Shown here: piece by piece, positions 7,192 to 14,947 of the stretch | Numbering within the stretch: position 1 is the stretch's first letter | Layout: each line of letters starts with the position of its first letter | NCBI RefSeq assembly: GCF_009909235.1 | Contig: NZ_JAAAPO010000001.1 | Span: forward strand, 682,001 to 746,000 | Origin: Novosphingobium ovatum | GTDB taxonomy: Bacteria; Pseudomonadota; Alphaproteobacteria; Sphingomonadales; Sphingomonadaceae | Direction of reading: 5' to 3' | DNA: 64,000 bases | The notes under the pieces: model-generated | The model's input: only the letters and a program-made list of their open reading frames with translations | Database searches by the model: none | Told to the model about the DNA's origin: nothing | Program-made: the position numbers and the translations under genes

Positions 7192-8118
7192 TCACGCCGC
7201 GATGCGGCCAATGATGCTGAACGAGAACGTCTGTCCGGCCTGAAACTGGTGGCCGATGTCGGTGGTATCGGCGGTCCAGACCAACTGATCGCCATTTTCG
7301 ACCCGCAGGATGACCGTGCCGTTGTGCCAATTGGACTGTGGCGGAAAATGCAGGTTGCCGCTGGGCGCCCATGTCCCGGCCTGGAACGCATGGGGCAGGG
7401 GGAGCGTTCCGGTCTCGACATTGGTGCCGCCCGTCAGCGTGATCTGGCCCCATTGCCGCAAGACATCGCCCGCGCCCCGTTCCCATTCGACGCCATTCGT
7501 GGTTCCGGTGGTCAGCATGGGGGTGATCAGGGCCAGCACCGCCGCGCCGGTGAAATCGGCCTCGTCCAGCGGCGTATAACCGATCCAGTCCAGCACCGCC
7601 GACTTTGCCGCTGCCGGGGTCAGGGCGCGCAGGGCGTCCACGCCCGCCTTGGCCTCGGCATTGGTGGCCAGTTCGACCACGCCCTGCCGGGTGGTGGTGG
7701 CAGGCGGATTGGTGATCGTGGTGTCGCCAAATGTGACGTTGGCGCTCTGCCCGGCCCCCAGCGCGATATCGGTGACGATATAGGTGGCCGACACTTCGGC
7801 CTTGCCCGCGATGTCATCGGCCTGACCATAGACCGCGAACAGCGTGCCATCGTCCAGATAGATGCCAAAGCCGGAATAGGCATAGATGTCGGCGCTGTCG
7901 TCCAGGGCGATGATGTGCAGCACATCGTCGCCTGCCGCCTCACCGCTGACCGACAGCCGTTTGAACTCACCCGGCAGCGCGGTCAGGGTGGATGCCACGG
8001 TAAAGGCCGCATGCGTCAGGCCGATCTGGGTTATGACGGCAGGACTGAAGGCGGCGCCTTCATCGGCGATCAGCGCAGCAAGGCCCGCGCGGGTCAATGT
8101 GACCTGAATGGCGCTCAT
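7192..8118 (-). CDS. phage tail fibre protein (P2 gpH N-terminal type)
   Basis: A 308-residue tail fibre. The N-terminal half resembles the baseplate-attachment domain of P2 gpH-type fibres (DUF3751-like). It is followed by a fibre repeat TRQGVVELATNAEAKAGVD with a downstream LTPAA, the standard phage fibre repeat signature, and a beta-rich C-terminal tip (about 220-308). It is much shorter than P2 gpH (about 670), and receptor binding is probably shared with the tailspike gene 22 nt downstream. It follows gene I by one base. Confidence 0.85.
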   Translation of the reverse strand: MSAIQVTLTRAGLAALIADEGAAFSPAVITQIGLTHAAFTVASTLTALPGEFKRLSVSGEAAGDDVLHIIALDDSADIYAYSGFGIYLDDGTLFAVYGQADDIAGKAEVSATYIVTDIALGAGQSANVTFGDTTITNPPATTTRQGVVELATNAEAKAGVDALRALTPAAAKSAVLDWIGYTPLDEADFTGAAVLALITPMLTTGTTNGVEWERGAGDVLRQWGQITLTGGTNVETGTLPLPHAFQAGTWAPSGNLHFPPQSNWHNGTVILRVENGDQLVWTADTTDIGHQFQAGQTFSFSIIGRIAA

Positions 8119-8119
8119 G

Positions 8120-8758
8120 TCAGTGGTCCTCCAGTGTCAGGCCATCGGCGCCCTCGATCGGTTCGCCATATTCGGTCTGCAGCGCCAGATCGGCGTCGGG
8201 ATTGTCGGGGGCGGTGGCGGCAAATAGCCGTTCGTAGCGATAGGCGCGGGCGTAGCAGACCACCGGCAGGGTGGTGGCCGCGTCAACCCTCTGGCGCAGG
8301 TGGAAATGGGCGCGGGCGGGTTTGACCCGGCTGACGGCGGCATGCAGGTCGCGGGCAAAGTCCGCGGTAAATGTGGCCGCGCCGCCATCATTCATCGGGG
8401 CGGTGACGTGAAAGGTGTGGGGCGTGCCGCTGCCGCCGTCCTGCCACCATTCGGTCAGCGTCAGGCGCGGATCATATTCGGCCACCACGGCCATTACCGT
8501 GGCGCGCGCGCCCTTGATCCGGGCGGATGGGATGGCATCGGCCACGGCGGCGCGTTTTTGCGCCTCGGTCCAGTCCTGCCGCCAGCGATCGACCGACAGG
8601 CCCCACGCCAGCCATGGCAGGACAGACAGCGGGCAATCGGCCGGGTTCCACAGTTCGGGCAGGGGCGTGGGCACCTCGCCAATCGTGGCGGTGGCCGATG
8701 CCAGTGCCTGTTCCAGCGCGGTGGCGTTGGGCGGCAGGAGGGAGACGTTATTCCCCAC
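8120..8758 (-). CDS. phage tail protein I (P2 gpI-like)
   Basis: Baseplate protein of the gpI family, 212 aa, P2 gpI being 176. The family core LPWLAWGLSVDRWRQDW lies at about residues 47-63, with EAQKRAAVADAI following. The start is GTG at 8758, overlapping the end of gene J by 11 nt. J and I form the baseplate wedge and hand over to the fibre gene, as in P2. Confidence 0.9.
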   Translation of the reverse strand: MGNNVSLLPPNATALEQALASATATIGEVPTPLPELWNPADCPLSVLPWLAWGLSVDRWRQDWTEAQKRAAVADAIPSARIKGARATVMAVVAEYDPRLTLTEWWQDGGSGTPHTFHVTAPMNDGGAATFTADFARDLHAAVSRVKPARAHFHLRQRVDAATTLPVVCYARAYRYERLFAATAPDNPDADLALQTEYGEPIEGADGLTLEDH

Positions 8759-9596
8759 GGCCCGCCACCGTGATCGTGATGCCGGTGCAATGGCCGCATT
8801 CGGTGGCGCCCATGGCGATATCGGCGGCCGGGCCGGTCAGGGCGGCATTCGACACGCCCGCCACGGTGATCGCGGCGAACACATTGGCGCGGTTGATGCT
8901 GCGCCCCATTCGCCGGGCAGAGGTGACAAAAGCTGTCGCATTGGCCTGTGCGCTGGCCAGCACCACGCTGGCGTCCGGCCCATCGAAAAGCGTCAGATCG
9001 GCGGTGATCGCATAGGGCACGATGGTGGCCGATTGGACGATCACCTGATCGGTCAGGGGGCGCACGCCATCCAGCGCGGCGGTGACATTGGCGATCTGAT
9101 CCTCGGTCGCGGTGCCATCGCCGGAGGCCGACAACAGGCAGACCAGGACAACGCCGGGCGTGGGCGAGGTGACCGAGGCATCGGCCAGCGTGCTGTCCGC
9201 CGACAGGGCGTGGTATTTGTAGGCGGTAGCGGGGCCGGCCACGCTGAAGCTGTCGGGCGCCAGCTGGATACGGGCGCGCAGATCATCGTCGCTCTCATCC
9301 TCCAGCCGGGCCACGCCCAGCAATGCGCCCAGATGGTCCAGATTGCTGTCGGTGGCATAGGCCAGCATTACCTGCTTGGCCCGCTCGTTGAACGTCTGGC
9401 GGATCAGCAATTCGCGATAGGCCGCCACCTCCAGCACCTTGACCGCAGGGTCGCTGACCACGGTTGCGTCCCAGCTGGGCAGCGTTTCCTGCACCCGCGC
9501 GATCATCGCGGCGCGGATGGTGGCATAGTCCAGCGTCTCGACCACGGTGGGGGCGGGCAGTTGGGACAGATCAATCGCGGTGGTGGTGTCGGCCAT
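8748..9596 (-). CDS. phage baseplate assembly protein J (P2 gpJ-like)
   Basis: Baseplate wedge protein, 282 aa (P2 gpJ 302). It shows the family pattern LDHLGALLGVARLEDESDDDLRARI at about residues 80-104 and the conserved PSP/PGVV region further on. It is the first gene after the 19-bp dyad at 9643-9661 and probably begins the transcript J-I-H-tailspike-lysis. In P2 it follows W; here it follows S directly. Confidence 0.92.
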   Translation of the reverse strand: MADTTTAIDLSQLPAPTVVETLDYATIRAAMIARVQETLPSWDATVVSDPAVKVLEVAAYRELLIRQTFNERAKQVMLAYATDSNLDHLGALLGVARLEDESDDDLRARIQLAPDSFSVAGPATAYKYHALSADSTLADASVTSPTPGVVLVCLLSASGDGTATEDQIANVTAALDGVRPLTDQVIVQSATIVPYAITADLTLFDGPDASVVLASAQANATAFVTSARRMGRSINRANVFAAITVAGVSNAALTGPAADIAMGATECGHCTGITITVAGRGE

Positions 9597-9642
9597 GGCG
9601 ACACCGTGCCCCCACTTCGCGCGCGCGGGGAGCGCGCGGGGC

Positions 9643-9661
9643 GGTAAAGGCGGGCTTTACC
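9643..9661 (-). promoter_or_regulatory. 19-bp dyad site 3, upstream of gene J
   Basis: GGTAAAGGCGGGCTTTACC, the most symmetrical of the four copies: 7-bp arms GGTAAAG and CTTTACC around GCGGG. Its centre is 56 nt before the J start codon. It lies in the only sizeable gap (68 nt) between S and J, which supports a promoter at this point. Confidence 0.72.
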
Positions 9662-9664
9662 GCG

Positions 9665-10144
9665 TCACGCGTCCGGTTCCAGCAGGTCGGCGGCGATGGA
9701 GAGGGCGGTTTGTATGTCGGCCTCGGAAAAGCCCAGCATCCGGCGTTCGGGCAGTTTGGCACGGATGCGGCCGCCATTGCGCAGGCGGCCCACGGTAACG
9801 GTTTCGCCGAAATGATGGATGCTGGCGGTGTGCGTGGCGACCTTGCCAATGGGCAGGATTTCGACGCCATCCTCGGCCGCATCGATGCGCCAGTGTTTGG
9901 CATAGCGCAGGCCCTGAAACATCTTGCCCCCGGCGGCCACACGCAGGCGGCCACGCTTGTCCAGTCGTGCCTTTTTCGGCTCCATCGCCGATCCGTCCGG
10001 CTGGACGTTGTCGCGGATGCGGGCAAGGTTGGATTTGCGCAGGGCCTGACCCAGTTTCAGCGTGGCGCGGCGGCGTTCGGCGGGGGACAGGCCGCGCAGG
10101 ATCTGGCCGAACCATTCCTCCAGCCGGGCAAGGTCATCGCCCAT
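9665..10144 (-). CDS. phage tail completion/virion morphogenesis protein S (P2 gpS-like)
   Basis: A 159-residue tail completion protein. It opens with LARLEEWFGQILRGLSPAERRR, the gpS family N-terminus, and has the conserved central FQGLRYAKHWRI region at about 79-90. Its ATG overlaps the stop of gene R in TGATG. R and S together finish the proximal tail end for joining to the head. Confidence 0.88.
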   Translation of the reverse strand: MGDDLARLEEWFGQILRGLSPAERRRATLKLGQALRKSNLARIRDNVQPDGSAMEPKKARLDKRGRLRVAAGGKMFQGLRYAKHWRIDAAEDGVEILPIGKVATHTASIHHFGETVTVGRLRNGGRIRAKLPERRMLGFSEADIQTALSIAADLLEPDA

Positions 10145-10608
10145 CAGGGATCGAACCGGATGGCGGACAGCAGTGGCACTGCCTCCAGCCCGCCGGGCGG
10201 CAGATCATCGGCAAACATGGGCGTTGGTTCGGGCAGATAGGTCAGGCGGTAGCCGCCGTCCTGTGCCGTGGCCGTGACATTTTCGGTCAGGTCCATCTGG
10301 ATCAGGATATCAGCCTGCGTCGCGGACATGAAATCGACATCGAAGGACAGGCCGTCCGTTTTGGGTTCCAGCAGGTCGGGCTGATGCAGCCGCGCCCAGA
10401 TCCAGATCGGCAGCACCAGCGCGGCGATGTCGGACGCGAAATCCACCAGCAAGACGTTCAGTCGGTATTTGAAGCCAAAGCCCAGCGTGGCGGTATGGCG
10501 CGATCCAACGGTGCCGCGATCCACCCACATGCGCAGGTTTTTGGGGCTGGCGGCCAGTTCGGGCATAGCCTGTGTCAGGGAGGCGCGCAGGGCGTTGATC
10601 TTGTTCAC
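10144..10608 (-). CDS. phage tail completion protein R (P2 gpR-like)
   Basis: A 154-residue protein of the gpR family, starting with GTG at 10608 (VNKINALRASLTQAMPELA), 4 nt after gene X. The open frame extends to 10716, but the earlier part is only the shadow of gene X. The middle contains the family segment RYRLNVLLVDF-like (YRLNVLLVDFA), and the C-terminus reads into gene S by one base. Confidence 0.85.
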   Translation of the reverse strand: MNKINALRASLTQAMPELAASPKNLRMWVDRGTVGSRHTATLGFGFKYRLNVLLVDFASDIAALVLPIWIWARLHQPDLLEPKTDGLSFDVDFMSATQADILIQMDLTENVTATAQDGGYRLTYLPEPTPMFADDLPPGGLEAVPLLSAIRFDP

Positions 10609-10612
10609 CGGG

Positions 10613-10828
10613 TCAATCCCACAGCTGGACGATGTCGATCGTGGCACTGGCGGTATCGGCCAGCGCGGGCAGGACCACCACAGTGCCGCCCGGCAGGCGC
10701 GGCCCCAGCGCGGCAAGGCCGGGGTTCAGAGCGAGCACCTGTTCGGTGACGGCGGCGGTTTTGCCCAGCACGCGCCAGCACAGTTCGTCCACGGTTTCGC
10801 CGGACAGGGCGGTGGCGGTGGTGGTCAT
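10613..10828 (-). CDS. phage tail protein X (P2 gpX-like, LysM-type)
   Basis: A 71-residue tail protein. It has the compact LysM-like pattern of gpX: GETVDELCWRVLG near the start, then LNPGLAALGPRLPGGTVVVLP. The ATG overlaps the stop of the preceding Cys-rich small gene in ATGA. It is required for tail assembly in P2. Confidence 0.9.
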   Translation of the reverse strand: MTTTATALSGETVDELCWRVLGKTAAVTEQVLALNPGLAALGPRLPGGTVVVLPALADTASATIDIVQLWD

Positions 10829-11100
10829 GGGCGTTGTCCGCCGCTGCCCTGATGCGGCGGGGTGGCAGGGGGCGCGGGATCAAAGAAGCGCCCCTGTGGA
10901 CCGCATTTCAGGCGGGTGGAGGTGAGGCCGGTAAAGGCGCTGCGTTCGTGTTCGGCCAATGCGTTCAGCGGGATGTTGCGCGATCCGAACACCCGGCACA
11001 CCGCCGTGCGATAGGGGCGGGTGCAGATGGCCTGACCGCTGGAGACGCGCAGCCAGTGGTGGCGGCAGTTGACGCACAGGGGAGTGGGGGTGTCGGTCAT
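10825..11100 (-). CDS. small Cys/His-rich phage protein, unknown function
   Basis: A 91-residue protein joined by ATGA overlaps to gene L before it and gene X after it, so it belongs to the head-tail operon. The N-terminal third carries CVNCRHHW (Cys9, Cys12, His14, His15), Cys26 and Cys35, a spacing that could bind a metal; the rest is Pro-rich and ends in a disordered tail. P2 has no gene at this place. I do not recognise a family. Confidence 0.65.
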   Translation of the reverse strand: MTDTPTPLCVNCRHHWLRVSSGQAICTRPYRTAVCRVFGSRNIPLNALAEHERSAFTGLTSTRLKCGPQGRFFDPAPPATPPHQGSGGQRP

Positions 11101-11588
11101 ATCAGGCTGACCCGGTTGCGCGGCACCGGCGTGCCGCCGATCGACAACAGATCGGCGATGGCGGCGTGGGCCTTGCGGCGCAGCTCGTCGGCGGCGGTGT
11201 CCTTTTCGGCGGCGCGGGTGAGGGCGCTGTCGGTGGCGGTGATGTCGCGGTTGTCGGCGGCCAGATCGGCGGCGGCATACAGCGCCACCGCCCGCGTCCA
11301 CAGCCGCACCGCCAGATTTTGCCCGCCGATAGTGTCGGTGGTGGCATCGGCCAGCGTGTCGGCCCCGGCGGCGATACGGTCGGCGCGCCATGTGGCCAGC
11401 GCGCGCATCGCGGTCAGCATCGCGCCCTCGACCGCGAACATCAGCTGGCTTTCGGTCAGGGAACTGCCGCCCAGCTGTTGATGGGCACGCACATCGGCCA
11501 GCGCCACCGCCGGGAACCAGCCATCGGCGGCTACACTGGCGCCGGGGGTGTCGGGCGGGGCGATGGGGGTGGCGATCAGGCCGGTCAT
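11097..11588 (-). CDS. phage head completion/stabilisation protein L (P2 gpL-like)
   Basis: A 163-residue head completion protein. The pattern ADVRAHQQLGGSSLTESQLMFAVEGAM at about residues 31-57, and the helical domain with LAVRLWTRAVALYAAADLA, match the gpL family. ATGA overlaps at both ends tie it to the small membrane gene upstream and the Cys-rich gene downstream. Confidence 0.9.
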   Translation of the reverse strand: MTGLIATPIAPPDTPGASVAADGWFPAVALADVRAHQQLGGSSLTESQLMFAVEGAMLTAMRALATWRADRIAAGADTLADATTDTIGGQNLAVRLWTRAVALYAAADLAADNRDITATDSALTRAAEKDTAADELRRKAHAAIADLLSIGGTPVPRNRVSLI

Positions 11589-11797
11589 GGCGCGCGCCTG
11601 CCCTGTTCGATTTTGTCAAAGCCTCGTTCGACAAGATCGACCATATGATCACGGCCGACGCCGGAGATGATAAGCCGGGTCATGGCGCGCACGAATATCG
11701 CGCCGAGAAAAGCGTTCAGCTTCCAGCCCACCAACATGCCGAGAGCAAAAATCAGGGACAGGGACAGGGCTGGGTTGGCGGCTGCAGATTGAAGCAT
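11585..11797 (-). CDS. small single-TM phage protein, unknown
   Basis: A 70-residue protein with a hydrophobic segment at about residues 10-38 and a basic, amphipathic C-terminal half. The stop overlaps the gpL start in ATGA, which argues that it is translated. P2 has nothing between M and L. The role is unknown; it could be a superinfection or membrane-associated accessory gene. Confidence 0.55.
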   Translation of the reverse strand: MLQSAAANPALSLSLIFALGMLVGWKLNAFLGAIFVRAMTRLIISGVGRDHMVDLVERGFDKIEQGRRAP

Positions 11798-11910
11798 TTG
11801 CGGGGCTTTCTGTTGCCGGTTTACGGGGGGTGAGGATGGGGTTGTTCGGATCGTGGCAGGCCAGACCAGGACAGCGCCAACCGCCCCCCGAGCGCCGGGG
11901 GCGGAGAGGG

Positions 11911-12660
11911 TTAGCTGGCGGCTTCTTTGGCGAGCGCTTTTTGCGCGCGCTCGACGGCCTGAATGTCCTTTTTCACGCCCACGCCGGGGTCCAGTTTGGC
12001 GGCGCGGGTGTAATAGCCCATGGCCTGATCCAGATAGGCGGCCTTGCCCCCGGCAGGCGCATTGTCGGCGGTGGGATCGAACGTGTCGGCGCGGGCGGCC
12101 ATGGCGCGGGCGATGGCCTTATACAGCTTGGCCCGGATCGGATCGTGCATGTCGGCGCCGTCGATCATTTCGGCCACGCGCATCAGCTGTTCCAGCGTGA
12201 CCGCCTCGGCCGTGGCCAGCGCCAGTTCGGCCACCTGTTCGGCGACAAAGCTGGCGACCGAGCGTTTGAACCGTTCGGGCATGGCCAGATTGAAGCGGAT
12301 GGCGTGGGTGGCCAGCGCCAGCGCATAGTCCAGATCGCGATAGTCGATGGCCCAGATCATATTGGTGATCAGGATTTCGTCCTGGGCGGCGGTGCCGGCC
12401 TGTTCGCCAGCGGTCAGGACGCCATCGATCCAATCGGCATAGGTCTGGGCATATTCGCGCTTCTTGGGGTTGCGGGCCTCGATGCTTTGGATGTCGTGCA
12501 GCGTCCGCAGCTGATCATGCAGGGCAACGCGCAGGGCGGCATATTCCAGCCCCTGCGGCGTGTCGGGGCGGATATCGGGGGCGATGGACGCGGCGCGCAC
12601 CGTGGCGCCAGAGGTGAGGCCACGAACATGCATCTGGTGGCGGCGGAATGGGCTGACCAT
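11911..12660 (-). CDS. phage terminase small/endonuclease subunit (P2 gpM-like)
   Basis: Small terminase subunit, 249 aa (P2 gpM 247), which with gpP cuts DNA at cos. The start MVSPFRRHQMHVRG at 12660 matches the family N-terminus (the ORF is open up to 12735). The central region has DIQSIEARNPKKREYAQTY and the helical repeat DQAMGYYTRAAKLDPGVGVK near the end, both typical of gpM. It is placed between capsid gene N and gene L, as in P2. Confidence 0.9.
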   Translation of the reverse strand: MVSPFRRHQMHVRGLTSGATVRAASIAPDIRPDTPQGLEYAALRVALHDQLRTLHDIQSIEARNPKKREYAQTYADWIDGVLTAGEQAGTAAQDEILITNMIWAIDYRDLDYALALATHAIRFNLAMPERFKRSVASFVAEQVAELALATAEAVTLEQLMRVAEMIDGADMHDPIRAKLYKAIARAMAARADTFDPTADNAPAGGKAAYLDQAMGYYTRAAKLDPGVGVKKDIQAVERAQKALAKEAAS

Positions 12661-12776
12661 GGCGGGGCGATCCTGTCTGGAATGGTCCGGCGCGGCCTGT
12701 GGCATCCGCGCCGGTGGAGTGTGGCTGTTGCCCATCCGCCTGCCACGGCAGGTGGGCCGTCATCGCAGCGGAGGCG

Positions 12777-13898
12777 TTACGGGCGGGCGGCGAAGGTGAT
12801 GTTTTCGGCCAGCACCGCGTGGTCGGCGCTTTCGATCACATAGCATTCGTTGACGCTGTTATAGTCGACCAGCGCGGCCATGTTTTCCGGCTCGTCCTTG
12901 ACGTAGCGGCGGCGCGACCCTTCCTGATAGTAGATCGACAGGTTCGAGCTGTCGGAGGCGTTCGCCTTGCCCAACGGGGTGACCAGCATCGTACCCTCGG
13001 GGAAGAATGGCGCCATAGCCACCGGGCGCCCGCCGAGCTGCTTGGTCGACATGACGATGTCGGTCACCGTCTGGTCGCTGGTCGATTTGCCGCCGTCGAT
13101 CGTGTCGGCCAGCGGGCGGTTGATCATCGGGAAGTATTTCTCGTCCACCAGATCCTGCGACACCACCACGACATGATCGGTGCTGGCGCGCGCCCAGCTG
13201 GGCATACCCGCGATCAGGTCATAGGCCAGCGCATCGAGGTTCTTGTAGTCGCCATCGTCATGGTCAGCCCCGGCACCGATGTAGATCGGGGCGGCGGCGC
13301 CGGTGGCGGTGGTCTTGCCGCCCGCCGTGACCGTGGCGCGGCCCATCACATGGTCGGGCTTTTCCAGACGCAGCTTTTGCAGCCACCCGATGTTCAGGTC
13401 TTCACCCAACGGGTGCTCCTCGGCATCGGTGTCATCGGCCGCCTCGACACCGTTCCAACCGGTCATGATCCGGGTGCAGGCGACCGAGATCGCGACATGG
13501 CGGGCATAGCGCGCGCCGAAATCCGGGAAGCGTGACCAGGCGTCGATCATTTCCCACGGCAGCATGGTGTCGAACAGGGTGGGGAAGGCCTCCCAGCTGC
13601 GGTCCTGCATCTGCCCGGCATAGCGCGCCTGACGCGGCAGATTGGCGCGCGAGCGGCGCGAGCCGACCATGTTGACCGTGCCGAGGCCCAGCACCTGACC
13701 CTTGAGATCGCGCTGGGGGATGACGTTGACGCGGGAGAGGAAACCCACGTTTTCGCGCTGGAGATCCTCGAGCCGCTGTTCGACCGAGGGGGCCAGAGTG
13801 AACTGGCGGGCGATGTCGCGGCCATTGTTGGCGGCCAGCACCTGAGCGAACATGTTGTCCAGCGCCAGACGGCCGCGATCGGAAAGAGTGTAACCCAT
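12777..13898 (-). CDS. phage major capsid protein (P2 gpN-like)
   Basis: Major capsid protein, 373 aa (P2 gpN 357). The family N-terminus with LSDRGRLALDNMF and FTLAPSVEQRLEDLQ, and the conserved ARYAGQMQDRSWEAFPTLFDTML region, are present. The order O-N-M is as in P2. In P2 the scaffold gpO proteolytically trims N and itself. The gap to M (116 nt) holds no recognised feature. Confidence 0.93.
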   Translation of the reverse strand: MGYTLSDRGRLALDNMFAQVLAANNGRDIARQFTLAPSVEQRLEDLQRENVGFLSRVNVIPQRDLKGQVLGLGTVNMVGSRRSRANLPRQARYAGQMQDRSWEAFPTLFDTMLPWEMIDAWSRFPDFGARYARHVAISVACTRIMTGWNGVEAADDTDAEEHPLGEDLNIGWLQKLRLEKPDHVMGRATVTAGGKTTATGAAAPIYIGAGADHDDGDYKNLDALAYDLIAGMPSWARASTDHVVVVSQDLVDEKYFPMINRPLADTIDGGKSTSDQTVTDIVMSTKQLGGRPVAMAPFFPEGTMLVTPLGKANASDSSNLSIYYQEGSRRRYVKDEPENMAALVDYNSVNECYVIESADHAVLAENITFAARP

Positions 13899-13949
13899 GG
13901 GAAATGTCCTGTGTCGGAAGGGGTGCGGGGCGGCGGCGTGGAAGGGGGA

Positions 13950-14789
13950 TCAGAACCCGGCGTAGGCGCCGGTGTTCTGGGCGTTGCCATCGGCCAGTGG
14001 GCGGGCGCGGAAACTGGTGGCGGGCGTGGTTTCGCGCGTCTCCTCCAGCTTCTTCAGCTTGACCGCCAGCGTGTCGGCCTCGGCGCGGAATTCGGTGCGC
14101 AGGCCTTCGATCGAGGCGGCAACGGTTTGGCCAAATGCCTCGAGCGCGGGGCGCAGGGCGCTGAAATCCGCCGGGGCGGGGGTGGCGGGCGTTTCGGGCT
14201 GGGTCTGGTTCTCGACCTTGGGTGCGAAGGTCGCGGCGACCTTGTCCAGCATGGCCGAGAAGCCGGCGATCAGACCCCTGACGCTTTCGGTGGTGCCTTC
14301 GCCATCGTCGGCCTCGATCGCGGTGGCGGCATCGGCAGACAGCACCGTCGCGTCGGGGCGGAAGCGGTTGAACTGCATCCGTTCGGTGGCGATGGCGGCC
14401 GGGCTGTCGGTCAGGGCCACACCGCCCAGATAGCTGAAACCCTTGCCCCCGAAATTCGGCAAGATCTCGATCGAGGGATAGACCTTTTGGCCCGCGTCGA
14501 TCAGCGCCTTGGCATTGTCGGTCAGGTCCAGAACGCCGAACAGCGCCTTGCGCTTCTCCATCTTGCCGTTGAAGTTGACGTCCACTTCGCCCAGCGAGAC
14601 CGACAGCACATCGCCATAGGCCTGAAACGGGGCCTGACCGCTGATGCCGCGAATGTGTTCCAGATTGACCCGCGCGCCATAGGTCTTGGGGTCAAAGCTG
14701 GAGACGATCTGTTCCAGCTCCATGTCGGTGATTTCGCGGCCATCCACGGTGGAACCGGCGGTGGCCAGCAGGATCGGTTTGGTCTTCAT
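13950..14789 (-). CDS. capsid scaffolding protein with serine protease (P2 gpO-like)
   Basis: Scaffold and maturation protease, 279 aa (P2 gpO 284). The N-terminal protease domain shows the likely catalytic residues Asp16 (STVDGRE), His45 (VNLEHIRG) and Ser106 (KVYPSIE), matching the D-H-S set described for P2 gpO. The C-terminal part (about 200-270) is Pro/Ala-rich and then coiled-coil, the scaffold region. The ORF is open to 14870; I use MKTKPILLATAG at 14789. A 19-bp dyad lies 92 nt upstream, shared with the divergent terminase gene. Confidence 0.92.
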   Translation of the reverse strand: MKTKPILLATAGSTVDGREITDMELEQIVSSFDPKTYGARVNLEHIRGISGQAPFQAYGDVLSVSLGEVDVNFNGKMEKRKALFGVLDLTDNAKALIDAGQKVYPSIEILPNFGGKGFSYLGGVALTDSPAAIATERMQFNRFRPDATVLSADAATAIEADDGEGTTESVRGLIAGFSAMLDKVAATFAPKVENQTQPETPATPAPADFSALRPALEAFGQTVAASIEGLRTEFRAEADTLAVKLKKLEETRETTPATSFRARPLADGNAQNTGAYAGF

Positions 14790-14881
14790 TCGGGCAGCTC
14801 CCGTTGGGGTGATGATCAGGGCGGGGCGATCAATGCGTCCCTGATGGGCGGGGCTGGGGCGATGCTGCAACGCGCGGGCGC

Positions 14882-14900
14882 GGTAATGGCGCGCTTTACC
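14882..14900. promoter_or_regulatory. 19-bp dyad site 4, between divergent O and P genes
   Basis: GGTAATGGCGCGCTTTACC, identical to site 1. It lies between scaffold O (minus) and terminase P (plus) and could serve both. On the plus side the centre is 57 nt before the terminase ATG at 14948, the same distance as at V, W and J. On the minus side it is 92 nt from the O start. Confidence 0.7.
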
Positions 14901-14947
14901 GGGTCAGGCGTTCGCGCGGGCGGGGGGCTGGGGTGCATGGCAGGCAC

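Noticed and set aside
9643..9661. The 19-bp dyads as rho-independent terminators
   Set aside because: As RNA the stem would be only five to seven base pairs and no T run follows; the fixed distance to start codons fits a binding site better.
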